From a virus, in IMG/VR virus record IMGVR_UViG_3300031952_000016, positions 1 to 63,102 of that record: a stretch of 63,102 nt of DNA; one strand, given 5' to 3'. The position numbers were made by a program, and so were the translations under genes. How positions within the stretch are numbered: the first letter of the stretch is position 1; every line of letters starts with the position of its first letter. The notes beneath the pieces were generated by a model. It saw only the letters and a program-made list of their open reading frames with translations, was not told the DNA's origin and searched no databases. Shown here piece after piece: positions 1 through 7,353 of the stretch.

Positions 1-25
1 GTTTGAACAATTTAAAAACAAATAA
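1..25 (+). CDS. 3' end of a repeated phage gene family (partial)
   Basis: Only the last codons are present, reading FEQFKNK and a TAA stop. The same C-terminal tail ends the genes at 541-1305 and 62615-62863, so this is the tail of another family member. The reading frame matches that of the open gene at 62867-63102, so the two may be one gene if the molecule is circular. Function unknown. Confidence 0.6.
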
Positions 26-29
26 GATT

Positions 30-221
30 ATGGAATTAGTAAAAAGATTTGGGATAGGTTGCGTAGGGTTTTTAATTATGTATTTGATGTGTTCATTTTA
101 TAATGTAACATTTGACATATCAAAATGGAGTGCAGAATCAAGGTTTATAGCAACTATGATTGGAGGGTTTTCCTTTGCAATGTTAGCTACTTTTCCAAAT
201 TATAATTTTAAAAAAGAATAA
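30..221 (+). CDS. Small membrane protein
   Basis: The ATG at 30 is preferred over an in-frame TTG at 3 that lies inside the preceding gene tail. The product is 63 residues. It has a hydrophobic stretch after MELVKRF and a second near FIATMIGGFSFAMLATF, so two membrane passes are likely. It sits 1 base before the next small membrane gene, and the two are probably cotranscribed. I recognise no family. Confidence 0.55.
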   Translation: MELVKRFGIGCVGFLIMYLMCSFYNVTFDISKWSAESRFIATMIGGFSFAMLATFPNYNFKKE

Positions 222-222
222 G

Positions 223-420
223 ATGAGATATATTATAATACCGTTAGCAATAATCCTTTATTTATACTGGAGTTATAAAGCAATTGATAATTTAATTGAT
301 TGCTATAAAAACCCATATTTGGATGGAACTGATGGAGAAGATTATACTTCTGCATGGCTTCTTACACATTTATCTATCTTATTTGGAATCATTGTGTATT
401 TTGTAATTAGATATTGGTAA
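223..420 (+). CDS. Small two-helix membrane protein
   Basis: The product is 65 residues: an N-terminal hydrophobic helix (residues 2-17), a polar middle rich in D, G and Y (about 23-42), and a C-terminal hydrophobic helix (about 46-64). It starts directly after the stop of the preceding membrane gene. The pair could act at the host inner membrane, for example in exclusion of other phages, but nothing in the sequence proves this. Confidence 0.6.
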   Translation: MRYIIIPLAIILYLYWSYKAIDNLIDCYKNPYLDGTDGEDYTSAWLLTHLSILFGIIVYFVIRYW

Positions 421-450
421 AATTTATTAAACAATTTAAAAAGAAATAAG

Positions 451-537
451 ATGATAAGATTTATTATATGGTTAATGTTTCAACCTTTTAAGTTGGTATA
501 TGATTGTTTATTTATGAATCCATTTAAAAAGAAATAA
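451..537 (+). CDS. Very short ORF with a repeated 3' end
   Basis: This 28-codon ORF starts MIRFIIWLMF and ends NPFKKK. Its last 17 bases resemble the repeated 3' end (CAATTTAAAAACAAATAA) of the accessory gene family, as does 432-449 just before its start. It may be a real peptide or a remnant left by recombination between these repeats. Confidence 0.3.
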   Translation: MIRFIIWLMFQPFKLVYDCLFMNPFKKK

Positions 538-540
538 GTT

Positions 541-1305
541 ATGAAAAACATATACGTATTACCAACATCACAACCAAGTAGGTTAGTTAAGCAAAAATAT
601 GATACACTTGATAGACTATGTTTAGCTGATATAGCCACAAAAAGAACTGAATATAAAAGATTTAACATCTACATCAATTCTGATGAAGAAATTAAAAAAG
701 GAGATTGGGTTTATTCAGAAGCAAGAAAAACTTTGTTTAAAGTAAAATCAATTTGTAATACTTCTGCTGGTTATCTTCTTATTGAAGATGATGTTATTAT
801 GCCTTTAGAAATTAATGAAGTTGATTGTAAAAAAATAATCCTAACAACAGACCAAGACTTAATCAAAAATGGTGTACAATCTATTGATGATGAGTTTTTA
901 CAATGGTTTGTAAAGAATCCAAGTTGTGAGAATGTTGAGGTTGAGGAAGAAGACTACTCTCAAAAATGTAGAGAATGTGGAGAAACTGTAAAGAGAGGTT
1001 ATAGTTGTAAAAAAGGATGTTTTATGAGAGCAGGTAATTTTATACCTACAGATGAAAATATAAAATACAAAATAATTATTCCAAAAGAAAAACCTAAACA
1101 AGAAACACTTGAAGAAGTTGCTGAAATATATGCAAGTCATTCATTAAAAGAAGAAAGACAAAAAGATTTAAATATGGGTTTTAAAGAAGGTGCTAAATGG
1201 CAACAAGAGAGAAGTTATAGTGAGGAGGATATGAAACAAGCATTTAGAGGATTTGCATCAGGAAAAAGTTTTAAAGACTGGTTTGAACAATTTAAAAACA
1301 AATAA
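541..1305 (+). CDS. Repeated accessory phage protein (MKNI-VLPT family)
   Basis: The product is 254 residues. It begins MKNIYVLPTSQPSRL, then has a SDEEIKKGDW segment, a block beginning KIILTTDQDLIKNG (about residue 99), and a four-cysteine segment (CRECGETV...CKKGC) that could bind zinc. The C-terminal third is charged and ends DWFEQFKNK. Proteins of this modular kind are widespread in flavobacterial phages and have no known role. A second copy of the N-terminus begins at 62867, and the C-terminal module recurs at 62615-62863 and at 1-25. The family is therefore repeated and mosaic here. Confidence 0.75.
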   Translation: MKNIYVLPTSQPSRLVKQKYDTLDRLCLADIATKRTEYKRFNIYINSDEEIKKGDWVYSEARKTLFKVKSICNTSAGYLLIEDDVIMPLEINEVDCKKIILTTDQDLIKNGVQSIDDEFLQWFVKNPSCENVEVEEEDYSQKCRECGETVKRGYSCKKGCFMRAGNFIPTDENIKYKIIIPKEKPKQETLEEVAEIYASHSLKEERQKDLNMGFKEGAKWQQERSYSEEDMKQAFRGFASGKSFKDWFEQFKNK

Positions 1306-1306
1306 T

Positions 1307-1477
1307 ATGGAGAAAGGCACAACTTATACAGAAAATGAAATGGAAGAGATAGAGTTTCTTGAAGAAGAAATAAAAACTATTTTTTACAAAGATTATATAC
1401 CTGATAATTTAGCTAAAATAGGAACTAAGATGATTAACAAATGGAAACAATTAACCAATTGGAAAGAAGCAAATTAA
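1307..1477 (+). CDS. Small acidic hypothetical protein
   Basis: The ATG at 1307 follows the previous stop by one base and is preferred to an upstream out-of-context ATG inside that gene. The 56-residue product is rich in glutamate and predicted helical (EMEEIEFLEEEIK). No family was recognised. It is probably part of the same early accessory transcript. Confidence 0.6.
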   Translation: MEKGTTYTENEMEEIEFLEEEIKTIFYKDYIPDNLAKIGTKMINKWKQLTNWKEAN

Positions 1478-1480
1478 ATT

Positions 1481-1738
1481 ATGAAGAAATTATTATTATT
1501 AGGAATGTTTGCTATAATGTCTTGTAGCAAACCCGAGAGTGAAGAAGTTAAGGCTGATTGTAATTGCGATAGAATAGTGGAGATAGTTAACTACAATATT
1601 GTAGGAAACGCACAAAGTCCTGCACTTAAATATTACAGTAATTACACAACAATAAATGATTGCACTCAAATACAAAGAAGCAAAACAAGTAGTACAACAA
1701 ATTCTAGTTTAATTCCCAAAAAGGGACAATGTAAATAA
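1481..1738 (+). CDS. Phage-encoded lipoprotein
   Basis: The 85-residue product has a lipoprotein signal: a lysine pair, a hydrophobic core (LLLLGMFAI) and a lipobox-like MSC with the cysteine at residue 15. The mature part is polar, with further cysteines (CNCD, DC, QC at the end). It would be lipidated and placed in the host envelope. Phage lipoproteins of this size in other systems, such as T5 Llp, block receptor use by competitors. That role is an inference here. A second lipoprotein gene lies at 58504. Confidence 0.7.
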   Translation: MKKLLLLGMFAIMSCSKPESEEVKADCNCDRIVEIVNYNIVGNAQSPALKYYSNYTTINDCTQIQRSKTSSTTNSSLIPKKGQCK

Positions 1739-1741
1739 GTT

Positions 1742-2134
1742 ATGAAAATAGAAAGAATCGTATCGAGAGAGATACTTGAAAATGTATTAGTAACCGCACT
1801 TGAAGGCGGTAGTAACTATTGGTATTACTTGACTGACGATGCAGTCAAACTAATTAGAAAGGTTGTGCCTAACAATGAAGACCCTTATCTAAGCACGGCT
1901 ATATTAAAAGCAGTACTAGACCATCACATTGACATACCTATCAATGATGCAGAGAATGAGGATGATGTGTTAGGCTACTTGAGCCACAAGACTATGATGT
2001 CAAGGCTTCAAGAATTGTCAGAAGACAAAGGATGTATGTGGGCATTAGATAGAGAGCTTGAAGGACAAGGAGACGCAGACAGTAGTGATGTTGTCTTTCA
2101 GTGTTTGGTAATGGGAGAATGTGTATTCGGATAA
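1742..2134 (+). CDS. Conserved-looking early phage protein, unknown
   Basis: A soluble 130-residue acidic protein with an N-terminal MKIERIVSREILENVL segment and a compact D/E-rich C-terminal half. It shows no membrane segments and no recognisable catalytic motif. GC content is visibly higher than in the flanking accessory genes, suggesting an older phage gene. Its downstream neighbour begins 14 bases after its stop. Confidence 0.65.
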   Translation: MKIERIVSREILENVLVTALEGGSNYWYYLTDDAVKLIRKVVPNNEDPYLSTAILKAVLDHHIDIPINDAENEDDVLGYLSHKTMMSRLQELSEDKGCMWALDRELEGQGDADSSDVVFQCLVMGECVFG

Positions 2135-2148
2135 TTAATAGAAATAAT

Positions 2149-2451
2149 ATGAAAGATAAAATTGTACAATCGGTTTTGGAAAAGTACCAACAACGTTCAG
2201 AAGTTGGTCAAGAAAAGTATGGTGTTACCTTAGAGCGTAACGACCTCAACTTCCTGCAATGGTTAAACCATCTGCAAGAAGAATTAATGGATGCAACTCT
2301 GTATGCTGAAAAGCTAATGCTAGAGCTACAAGAAAGCTCTGCATTCCCGGATGGGCACGTTATTTCAAAAGAATCTTGGGATACTGCAGACAAGATAATC
2401 CACGATGGATTTACCTATGTAAGATTTACGGACTTAAAATTTTATAGATGA
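2149..2451 (+). CDS. MazG-like helical protein (possible nucleotide pyrophosphohydrolase)
   Basis: I start at the ATG at 2149, because the longer frame from 2101 runs through the previous gene. The product is 100 residues. The segment GQEKYGVTLERNDLNFLQWL followed by HLQEELMDATLYAEKL resembles the helical EExxD-type core of small phage MazG/dATP-dGTP diphosphohydrolase-like proteins, which hydrolyse nucleoside triphosphates. Only part of that motif set is visible, so the assignment is tentative. It overlaps the next tiny membrane ORF by ATGA. Confidence 0.5.
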   Translation: MKDKIVQSVLEKYQQRSEVGQEKYGVTLERNDLNFLQWLNHLQEELMDATLYAEKLMLELQESSAFPDGHVISKESWDTADKIIHDGFTYVRFTDLKFYR

Positions 2452-2531
2452 AATATAAGTTTTACGGATTCATAGCTTGGATGATTATAATAGTAGTCAT
2501 CTCTTTATCAATATTAATATTAATAAGATAA
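2448..2531 (+). CDS. Tiny single-pass membrane peptide
   Basis: A 27-residue ORF overlapping the previous stop by ATGA. After MKYKFYGFIAW it is a continuous run of I, V, L and S ending IRK-like (LILIR), so one membrane helix is likely. The ATGA coupling supports translation. It is the last gene before the inverted repeat at 2557. Confidence 0.45.
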   Translation: MKYKFYGFIAWMIIIVVISLSILILIR

Positions 2532-2556
2532 TTGTTAATAACATTATTACTAAATT

Positions 2557-2593
2557 GCAAAACTTATGAAAATTATTTGTAGTTTTGCTTTTT
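2557..2593 (+). terminator. Inverted repeat with T-run, possible terminator
   Basis: GCAAAACT at 2557-2564 pairs with AGTTTTGC at 2581-2588 across a 16-base loop and is followed by TTTTT. It would end the 30-2531 transcript. The right arm also holds a promoter-like TAGTTTTG, so the site may serve both roles. Confidence 0.45.
2580..2587 (+). promoter_or_regulatory. Candidate promoter -7 element TAGTTTTG
   Basis: It matches the Bacteroidota -7 consensus TAnnTTTG. A TTG sits 22 bases upstream (2555-2557), near the -33 position. The start of the DnaA-like gene is at 2610. This would launch the replication and recombination operon. Confidence 0.4.
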
Positions 2594-2609
2594 AATTAAA
2601 TCAAATGAA

Positions 2610-2912
2610 ATGAAAGAAGATGTGTTCAATCAGTACGTTGATAGGGTTGTGGACCTATTCAACATAGACAGAGAAGTTCTATTCTCAAAGTCTAAGCAAA
2701 GACATATAGTAGATGCACGACAGTTACTATATTACCTATGTTACAGTAGGAAAATGCAATTAGTTACTATCAAGAAGTTTATGAATGACAGAGGATGTTC
2801 TATCCTCCACAATTCAATCGTTAACGGTGTTAAGAACGTTGAGCTTAAGCTCGAGGAAGACAGAGACTACCAAACCGTTATCAGAGACATAGAGAAAGCA
2901 GTATTTATATAA
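2610..2912 (+). CDS. DnaA domain IV-like DNA-binding protein
   Basis: A 100-residue protein. RHIVDAR at residues 31-37 and SILHNSIVNG at 64-73 recall the two signature helices of DnaA domain IV (the RQ-ARQ-YL helix and the DHSTV-like recognition helix). The AAA+ ATPase part of DnaA is absent. Domain IV binds DnaA boxes at origins, so this could be a phage origin or operator binding protein, or could compete with host DnaA. It is the first gene of the replication operon. A second protein of this kind lies at 11248. Confidence 0.6.
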   Translation: MKEDVFNQYVDRVVDLFNIDREVLFSKSKQRHIVDARQLLYYLCYSRKMQLVTIKKFMNDRGCSILHNSIVNGVKNVELKLEEDRDYQTVIRDIEKAVFI

Positions 2913-2931
2913 TTTAATTTAATCAAATCAA

Positions 2932-3582
2932 ATGGAAAAAACAACATTCGAGAAATTGTCAGCTATCAATATGAACGCTCATACTGAGAAGAAAAGCAAC
3001 CTGACTTACCTTAGTTGGGCGTGGGCGTGGGGAGAGACTAAAAAGACTTGTCCTGATGCCACTTACAAAATTGGAGAGACAGACTATGACGAAGCACTTG
3101 GCTTTATGTGTCATACTACTGTAACAATCGCAGGAGAAACTTTAGAGATGTGGCTACCGGTTATGGATGGAGCCAATAAGTCTATGAAGAAAGTAGCCTA
3201 TACGTATCAAACAAAATACGGAGAGAAGTCAGTAGAGGCTGCAACAACATTCGACATCAACAAGACTATTATGCGTTGCTTGGTTAAGAACCTTGCTATG
3301 TTTGGTATGGGTATCTATATCTACGCAGGAGAGGACTTGCCTGATACTCCGGTAGAGACTACTGCTGTAGCAAAGCCATCAGCAAGTAACCTTAAGAAAG
3401 AGATTGAACTATCTGACCTTAAGAAAGGTACAGATGATTGGGAGAAAGTAGTTAAGTACGTTACAGCCAACAAAGAGTTGGGTATTGAGAAGATTGGTCA
3501 ACAGTTAACTCGTAAGTACAAAATCAGTCCTGCACTTAAAAAAGAAATCGCTAAAATAGTAACAACCACAAACGTAGAATAA
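2932..3582 (+). CDS. Single-strand annealing recombinase, Sak3-like (DUF1071)
   Basis: The 216-residue product contains the conserved blocks of the Sak3/DUF1071 group: YLSWAWAWGE (residues 26-35), EMWLPVMDGANKSM, and DINKTIMRCLVKNLAMFG followed by GIYIYAGEDLP. Proteins of this family anneal complementary single strands during phage recombination. The C-terminal 70 residues form a lysine-rich tail. It lies directly before an exonuclease gene (1-base gap), with an SSB-like gene next. This gives the classic exonuclease, annealase and SSB trio of a Red-type system. Confidence 0.8.
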   Translation: MEKTTFEKLSAINMNAHTEKKSNLTYLSWAWAWGETKKTCPDATYKIGETDYDEALGFMCHTTVTIAGETLEMWLPVMDGANKSMKKVAYTYQTKYGEKSVEAATTFDINKTIMRCLVKNLAMFGMGIYIYAGEDLPDTPVETTAVAKPSASNLKKEIELSDLKKGTDDWEKVVKYVTANKELGIEKIGQQLTRKYKISPALKKEIAKIVTTTNVE

Positions 3583-3583
3583 T

Positions 3584-4315
3584 ATGCAAGTACTAGAATT
3601 ATTAAAAGACGACAGAGAATACTACTCAGGTATTGGTAAGAATTACCTTTCAAACTCAGACATCGGAACATTGCTAGAGAATCCAAAAGAGTTTGGTAAG
3701 CCTAGAGAAGACAACAAAGCATTTGCAGAAGGCAGATACTTTCATCAGTCAATACTTGAGCCTGAGAAGATTAAAGATGTACCATTCGTTGATGTGAGTA
3801 CTCGGACTACTAAAGAGTACAAAGCATTTTGCGAAGCAAACAACCTACCTTTCTGTTTGCTGAAGAAAGAGATTGACGAGATTAAAGGTCTAGTTAATAT
3901 TATCAATAGTAATATTGTATTCTTTGAGGAGATATACAAGACCGGTAATCAGTTTGAGGTTCCTGCTATTGGAGAGATACAAGGTATGATGTGGAAAGGT
4001 AAGGCAGACATCGTAACAGATGATTGCATCATTGACTTGAAGACCACTAGTGATATACAGAAGTTCAAATGGAACGCAAAGAAGTACAACTATGACTCTC
4101 AGTGCTACATATACCAACACTTATTCGGTAAGCCTCTAGTGTTCTATGTGATTGACAAGGTTACAGGAATCCTAGCGGTGTTCAAGCCTACGCAAGAGTT
4201 TGTAGACGGAGGAGCAGTTAAGGTATCAAGAGCAATCGATATGTACCAAAGATACTTCTCAGAGAATCCATCAGACGACATCGACAACTATTACATTGAC
4301 GAATTTTTATACTAA
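3584..4315 (+). CDS. PD-(D/E)XK exonuclease of the recombination module
   Basis: The 243-residue product opens with YLSNSDIGTLLENPKEF and FAEGRYFHQSILEP, as in RecE/YqaJ-like phage exonucleases. The catalytic signature is GKADIV with D142, then IIDLKTT with D151 and K153, followed by YNYDSQCYIYQHLF. The expected role is 5' to 3' resection of double-strand ends to make substrate for the annealase encoded 1 base upstream. The predicted fold is complete. Its stop is followed within 6 bases by the structured leader of the SSB-like gene. Confidence 0.8.
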   Translation: MQVLELLKDDREYYSGIGKNYLSNSDIGTLLENPKEFGKPREDNKAFAEGRYFHQSILEPEKIKDVPFVDVSTRTTKEYKAFCEANNLPFCLLKKEIDEIKGLVNIINSNIVFFEEIYKTGNQFEVPAIGEIQGMMWKGKADIVTDDCIIDLKTTSDIQKFKWNAKKYNYDSQCYIYQHLFGKPLVFYVIDKVTGILAVFKPTQEFVDGGAVKVSRAIDMYQRYFSENPSDDIDNYYIDEFLY

Positions 4316-4320
4316 CAATA

Positions 4321-4375
4321 AACCAACTATCATCTCAGCCTTAGGGGGTGGTAGTTGGTTCAAATAGACTAAGGC
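4321..4375 (+). promoter_or_regulatory. Possible H-type pseudoknot leader of the SSB-like gene
   Basis: AACCAACTA (4321-4329) pairs with TAGTTGGTT (4352-4360); with two G-U pairs the stem can extend to 14 base pairs (4321-4334 with 4347-4360). The hairpin loop contains GCCTTAG (4338-4344), complementary to CTAAGGC (4369-4375) downstream, giving pseudoknot topology. The ATG is at 4396 after an A-rich unpaired stretch. This geometry resembles the T4 gene 32 leader, where the single-strand binding protein represses its own translation. Folding and binding are inferred only. Confidence 0.5.
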
Positions 4376-4395
4376 AAACTAAAACATTATTTACA

Positions 4396-4701
4396 ATGGC
4401 ACAAGAAGAAAAGATTTTCGCAGACGGTTTCTTATTCAAGAGAAACGAAAAAGCCCCTGACTTCGTAGTAGGGAGAATTAGTATCAAAGTTGATGAAGCA
4501 ATCGCTTTCATTAAACAACACCAAAAGAATGGATGGGTTAACCTTGGGGTTAAGACAGCTCGTAGTGGTAACTACTACATTGACCTTGATACTTTCGAGT
4601 CAAAGAGTCAAGAAGGCGCAGTTGATAAGTACGAGGCTAAAGCAAAAGCTGTCGCTCCTGTAGAAAAAGAAGACGATTATGATGATGATGTTCCTTTTTA
4701 G
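4396..4701 (+). CDS. Single-stranded DNA-binding protein-like
   Basis: I choose the ATG at 4396 because a longer frame from a GTG at 4348 would run through the leader dyad. The product is 101 residues with a compact mixed beta core (IFADGFLFKR, DFVVGRISIKVDEAIAF, GWVNLGVK, NYYIDLDTFE). It ends in an acidic tail DDYDDDVPF, the hallmark C-terminal tip that recruits partner proteins in bacterial SSBs. It lies after the annealase and exonuclease genes, as expected for this role. The size is small, and OB-fold assignment rests on pattern, not alignment. Confidence 0.7.
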   Translation: MAQEEKIFADGFLFKRNEKAPDFVVGRISIKVDEAIAFIKQHQKNGWVNLGVKTARSGNYYIDLDTFESKSQEGAVDKYEAKAKAVAPVEKEDDYDDDVPF

Positions 4702-4725
4702 TAACTAATTTATTATCAGGTAGAT

Positions 4726-4755
4726 AAAGAGGAATATAATCGTTCCTCTTTTTTT
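4726..4755 (+). terminator. Intrinsic terminator after the SSB-like gene
   Basis: AAAGAGGAA (4726-4734) pairs with TTCCTCTTT (4743-4751) around an 8-base loop and runs into TTTTTTT. It separates the recombination trio from the primase gene. Confidence 0.75.
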
Positions 4756-4874
4756 ACCAACAGCTTGTACCGTAAATGACAATAAATTTCCATACTACTA
4801 CTATATAGAATATATATATATTATTTTTTTTTAATTTAATAAAAAGAGAAAATAATTAACATAAAAGACAGTAG

Positions 4875-4932
4875 TATTGATTATCAATAAGTTATAAAAT
4901 AAAAAACGACATAAAATCGACACGAGATGACG
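4875..4932 (+). promoter_or_regulatory. Palindrome and CGACA boxes at the primase start
   Basis: TATTGAT-T-ATCAATA (4875-4889) is a perfect dyad. CGACA follows at 4907-4911 and 4918-4922, and ATGACG at 4927-4932 contains the primase start codon. The boxes are spaced 10-11 bases apart, so they lie on one face of the helix. The same motif, in both orientations, forms the array at 54651-54748. A shared initiator or repressor is a plausible reader. Confidence 0.45.
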
Positions 4933-7353
4933 CATATAATAACAATCTTCCAAAACATAAGGGATACAGACACTCCGTTCTTTAGAGATGTTCACGTTAT
5001 ACTTGAAAGAATAAAGGATGGAGCCGGTGCTACCAAAGACATCGTTAAAAGAATACGACAAGAAAAAAACAAAGCCGAACGAAACGAGATTAAAAAGCTA
5101 CTACCGGCTATTTGCTTTAGTGGTACTTTCAAAAAAAGATTAGACAGTGCACTCGAACAACATTCAGGACTTATATGTTTGGACTTTGATGGATATGCAA
5201 AGCAAAAAGAATTACTAAAAGACAAAGAGACTATATCTAAAAACAAATATGCTTTCGCTGTCTTTATTTCCCCTTCAGGAAATGGATTAAAAGTATTAGT
5301 TAAGATACCGGCTGACGAAGAGAATCACGTAAACTACTTCAATAGCCTAGAAAAGCATTTTAATAGCCCTTATTTCGACAAAACTAGTAAAAACCTTAGT
5401 CGAGTATGCTACGAGTCTTATGACCCTTTAATCAACGTTAATTTAAACTCCTCTGTTTGGGATGTGATTGATGAACCTGAATATACGGAAGTCAATAAGG
5501 TAAGAGACCAAGCTACTATACCAATTACAGATGAGAATAAGATTGTAGAGATATTAGTTAGGTGGTGGGAGAAGAAGTATCCGATGCAAGAAGGACAACG
5601 CAATCACAATGCTTACATACTTGCGATGGCTTTCAATGACTTCGGTGTAAATAAAAGTCTTGCGGCATACATCTTAAATCAGTTCTCTACTTCTGACTTT
5701 ACAATAGCAGAGATAGCTACCACGATTGACTCAGCTTATAAGCATACTGCTAACTTCGGTACTAAGTACTACGAAGACGAGGAGCGAATCAATCAGATAC
5801 GTGCTAAGTTAAGACGTGGTGTATCAAAAAAGGAGGTTCGCTACCAACTACAGGATTCCAATTTGGATAGCGAGACTATCGAATCGGTTCTAAATAAAAT
5901 CGAGGATGAAAATTATAAGATGACCTTTTGGACCAAGAACGATAAAGGAGCCATAAAGATTGAGCACATACTGTTCAAGCAATTCTTAGAGGATTCAGGA
6001 TTCTATAAGTTCTGTCCTGAGGGAAGTCGCAACTATGTATTCGTAAAGGTTACGAACAACCTTATAGACCATACATCAGAGAAAGAGATTAAAGACTTTG
6101 TGCTTACTCACTTACTAGAGTTAGATGACTATAGCGTTTACAATTACTTTGCCGACAACACGAGATTCTTTAGAGATGATTTCCTTTCAATGATTTCAAC
6201 TATTGAGATATACTTTATAGCAGATAGCAAAGATTCAGCTTACTTGTATTATAAGAACTGTGCTGTAAAGATTACGAAGGATAGCATACTTACTATTGAC
6301 TATTTGGATTTAGGAGGCTACGTTTGGAATGACCACGTTATCGATAGGAACTTCAACATCTGTGATGTTACCGGAGCCTGTGATTTCAAGCAATTCATAT
6401 CTAATATCAATGGAGGAGATGAGAATAGAATCAGAACTATGGAGAGTACACTAGGCTTCCTGCAACACGGATATAAAAATCTATCGTTCTGTCCTGCGGT
6501 AATCTTAAACGATGAAGTTATCAGCGACAATCCTGAGGGAGGAACTGGTAAGGGATTGGTTATGAACGCCCTTAGCAATATGAAGAAACTCGTAGTGATT
6601 GACGGTAAGTCTTTCAACTTTGAGAAGTCTTTCCCTTATCAATTAGTATCGGCAGACACGCAAATACTTTGCTTTGATGATGTCAAGAAACATTTTGACT
6701 TCGAGAGACTGTTCAGTGTGATTACAGAGGGTCTAACTCTTGAGAAGAAAAACAAAGATGCTATCAAGATTCCTTTCAATAAATCTCCTAAGGTTACAAT
6801 AACGACTAACTATGCTATAAAAGGCGCAGGGAACTCATTTGCGAGACGAAAATGGGAATTAGAACTACATCAGTATTACACGATGAATTTCACTCCTAGA
6901 GACGATTTTGGCAAGATGATGTTTGGAGATTGGAATGACGATGAGTGGTGTGAGTTTGATAATTATATGATTGGGTGTTTGAAATACTACCTATCAAGCG
7001 GATTGGTTAAGTCTAAGTTTGTGAACTTAAAGATTCGTCAGTTATCGGCAGAGACCTGCCACGAGTTTATCGAATGGTGTGGGCTCGTTGATATTAATGA
7101 TAAAAGCAATGTTCTTCCTGTAAACACTAGATTATACAAGAATGAATTATATAGTATATTTGTTGATGAATATCCGGACTACGGAGCTCGAGGTAAGATG
7201 ACAATTAGTAGAACTAAGTTTTACAAATGGTTAGTAGCTTACGCTATCTACAAAGAAGGCATTATGCCTGAGGAAGATAGAGACCACATTGGTAGATGGA
7301 TAATCATAAAAAAGAGAGCAGATAACGATACGCAAATACAACTCAACCAATGA
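4927..7353 (+). CDS. Primase-helicase (VirE_N-like domain plus SF3-type helicase)
   Basis: The 808-residue product has an N-terminal region of the VirE_N/BT4734 type (LDFDGY near residues 85-90, then FISPSGNGLKVLVKI), typical of Bacteroidota phage primases. A helical linker follows, then a C-terminal P-loop ATPase with Walker A GGTGKG (538-543) and Walker B ILCFDD (580-585), followed by TITTNYAI and FARRKWELE, as in superfamily 3 phage helicases. It would prime and unwind at the origin. No DNA polymerase gene was seen, so host polymerase probably completes replication. It overlaps the next gene by ATGA. Confidence 0.8.
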   Translation: MTHIITIFQNIRDTDTPFFRDVHVILERIKDGAGATKDIVKRIRQEKNKAERNEIKKLLPAICFSGTFKKRLDSALEQHSGLICLDFDGYAKQKELLKDKETISKNKYAFAVFISPSGNGLKVLVKIPADEENHVNYFNSLEKHFNSPYFDKTSKNLSRVCYESYDPLINVNLNSSVWDVIDEPEYTEVNKVRDQATIPITDENKIVEILVRWWEKKYPMQEGQRNHNAYILAMAFNDFGVNKSLAAYILNQFSTSDFTIAEIATTIDSAYKHTANFGTKYYEDEERINQIRAKLRRGVSKKEVRYQLQDSNLDSETIESVLNKIEDENYKMTFWTKNDKGAIKIEHILFKQFLEDSGFYKFCPEGSRNYVFVKVTNNLIDHTSEKEIKDFVLTHLLELDDYSVYNYFADNTRFFRDDFLSMISTIEIYFIADSKDSAYLYYKNCAVKITKDSILTIDYLDLGGYVWNDHVIDRNFNICDVTGACDFKQFISNINGGDENRIRTMESTLGFLQHGYKNLSFCPAVILNDEVISDNPEGGTGKGLVMNALSNMKKLVVIDGKSFNFEKSFPYQLVSADTQILCFDDVKKHFDFERLFSVITEGLTLEKKNKDAIKIPFNKSPKVTITTNYAIKGAGNSFARRKWELELHQYYTMNFTPRDDFGKMMFGDWNDDEWCEFDNYMIGCLKYYLSSGLVKSKFVNLKIRQLSAETCHEFIEWCGLVDINDKSNVLPVNTRLYKNELYSIFVDEYPDYGARGKMTISRTKFYKWLVAYAIYKEGIMPEEDRDHIGRWIIIKKRADNDTQIQLNQ

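Noticed and set aside
4301-4360. Possible -1 frameshift signal: TTTTTA before the 4321 hairpin
   Set aside because: The heptamer is not of the X-XXY-YYZ form, and the -1 frame meets a stop within about 12 codons inside the hairpin with no useful product.
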